From the NCBI GenBank assembly GCA_019120675.1, contig DWUQ01000170.1, positions 1 to 5,342 of the forward strand: a stretch of 5,342 nt of DNA, in the 5' to 3' direction. The position numbers were made by a program, and so were the translations under genes. A model generated the notes under the pieces. That model searched no databases and was not told the origin of the DNA. It worked only from the letters and a program-made list of their open reading frames with translations. The DNA comes from Candidatus Paenalcaligenes intestinipullorum (lineage in GTDB: Bacteria; Pseudomonadota; Gammaproteobacteria; Burkholderiales; Burkholderiaceae_B). Positions 5,088 to 5,342 of this stretch are shown one piece after another (the stretch's first letter is position 1; every line of letters starts with the position of its first letter).

Positions 5088-5342
5088 GCAGGCCATGGAT
5101 TGCCAGCCTACGGGGCGCTCTCTTAGTGTGCCTCGTGCTGGTGGCCGGCTGTGCCTCCACCCCCGGCACTGGGCCCAGCACCAAAGGGGGGGGGTACTAC
5201 AAAGACGATGGCCCTGGACTAGATATCCCTAAAAACCTCCACGCCATTCCCAACGCTACGCCTCGCATCGAACAATACGCACCCGCCAACATGCGCCCCT
5301 ACACCGTGCTTGGCAAACAATACATCCCGCTCACCGATGGCA
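5084..5342 (+). CDS. rlpA: RlpA family septal lipoprotein, N-terminal part (runs off window)
   Basis: RlpA is an outer-membrane lipoprotein with a double-psi beta-barrel; in Pseudomonas it is a lytic transglycosylase acting on glycans stripped of peptides, often at the septum. Only the first 86 codons are present. The GTG start at 5084 gives a basic n-region, a hydrophobic core (about 11-20), and lipobox VAGC with acceptor Cys23 followed by ASTPG. After a Gly-rich linker come YYKDDGP (38-44) and then IPNATPRIEQYAPANMRPYTVLGKQYIPL (55-83), the usual lead-in to the RlpA barrel. The catalytic barrel and any SPOR domain lie outside. The start overlaps the rapZ stop as GTGA, implying translational coupling; no Shine-Dalgarno sequence is visible. 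Three Gly codons (residues 35-37) are encoded by an uninterrupted run of nine G. Confidence 0.88.
   Translation, partial: MSRPWIASLRGALLVCLVLVAGCASTPGTGPSTKGGGYYKDDGPGLDIPKNLHAIPNATPRIEQYAPANMRPYTVLGKQYIPLTDG
5186..5194 (+). repeat. nine-G homopolymer in the rlpA coding sequence
   Basis: Nine consecutive G encode three Gly residues at positions 35-37 of RlpA, just after the lipoprotein signal. A gain or loss of one G would stop translation within about 16 codons, at a TAA or TAG respectively. It is the longest single-base run in the window. Confidence 0.9.

Noticed and set aside
5095..5240. ATG 5095 as the start of the gene after rapZ
   Set aside because: It is in a different frame from the lipobox and YYKDDGP motif and soon reaches a stop; GTG 5084 gives a proper lipoprotein signal.

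Overview
This window is a conserved proteobacterial housekeeping locus for cell envelope and phosphotransferase (PTS) functions. It carries lptC-lptA-lptB, then hpf, then ptsN-hprK-rapZ and the start of rlpA, all on the + strand. A full-length HPr kinase/phosphorylase next to ptsN and rapZ, downstream of lptCAB, is the arrangement typical of Betaproteobacteria (some Xanthomonad-type Gammaproteobacteria share it). The RlpA N-terminus, with its GYYKDDGP motif, also looks betaproteobacterial. I would place the organism in Betaproteobacteria without naming a genus. There is no sign of phage, insertion sequence, CRISPR or tRNA/rRNA genes.

Layout. Bases 1-50 probably hold the tail of an upstream gene whose frame I cannot fix. 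lptC, lptA and lptB (51-2076) are packed with gaps of 10 and 3 bases, encode part of the lipopolysaccharide export machine, and end at a strong A-tract/T-tract hairpin terminator (2114-2152). hpf (2264-2596) stands alone as its own transcription unit, with a candidate promoter in front and a second terminator behind (2654-2676). The third unit starts at ptsN (2760) and runs through hprK and rapZ into rlpA, which overlaps rapZ by four bases and leaves the window at its right edge.

How the genes work together. LptB powers LPS extraction, LptC receives LPS at the inner membrane and LptA forms the periplasmic bridge. EIIA-Ntr (PtsN) and HprK belong to the regulatory PTS, reading phosphoenolpyruvate/nitrogen state and HPr phosphorylation. 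RapZ family proteins control glucosamine-6-phosphate supply in enterobacteria, which feeds peptidoglycan and LPS. RlpA cuts denuded peptidoglycan or acts at the septum. HPF silences ribosomes in stationary phase.

Main points of interest. (1) rpoN (sigma-54), which normally sits between lptB and hpf in this locus, is absent, and a terminator plus a new hpf promoter region occupy its place. (2) An FNR-type half-palindrome pair, TTGATATGTATCAC, lies about 40.5 bases upstream of the predicted hpf start site, the spacing of a class II FNR-activated promoter, and is built into the lptB terminator hairpin. (3) A small leader reading frame overlaps the hpf start by ATGA. (4) A nine-G tract lies in the rlpA coding sequence. 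(5) RapZ lacks the C-terminal basic RNA-binding residues known from E. coli. I do not see a wholly new system here; the interest is in how a familiar locus has been rewired.
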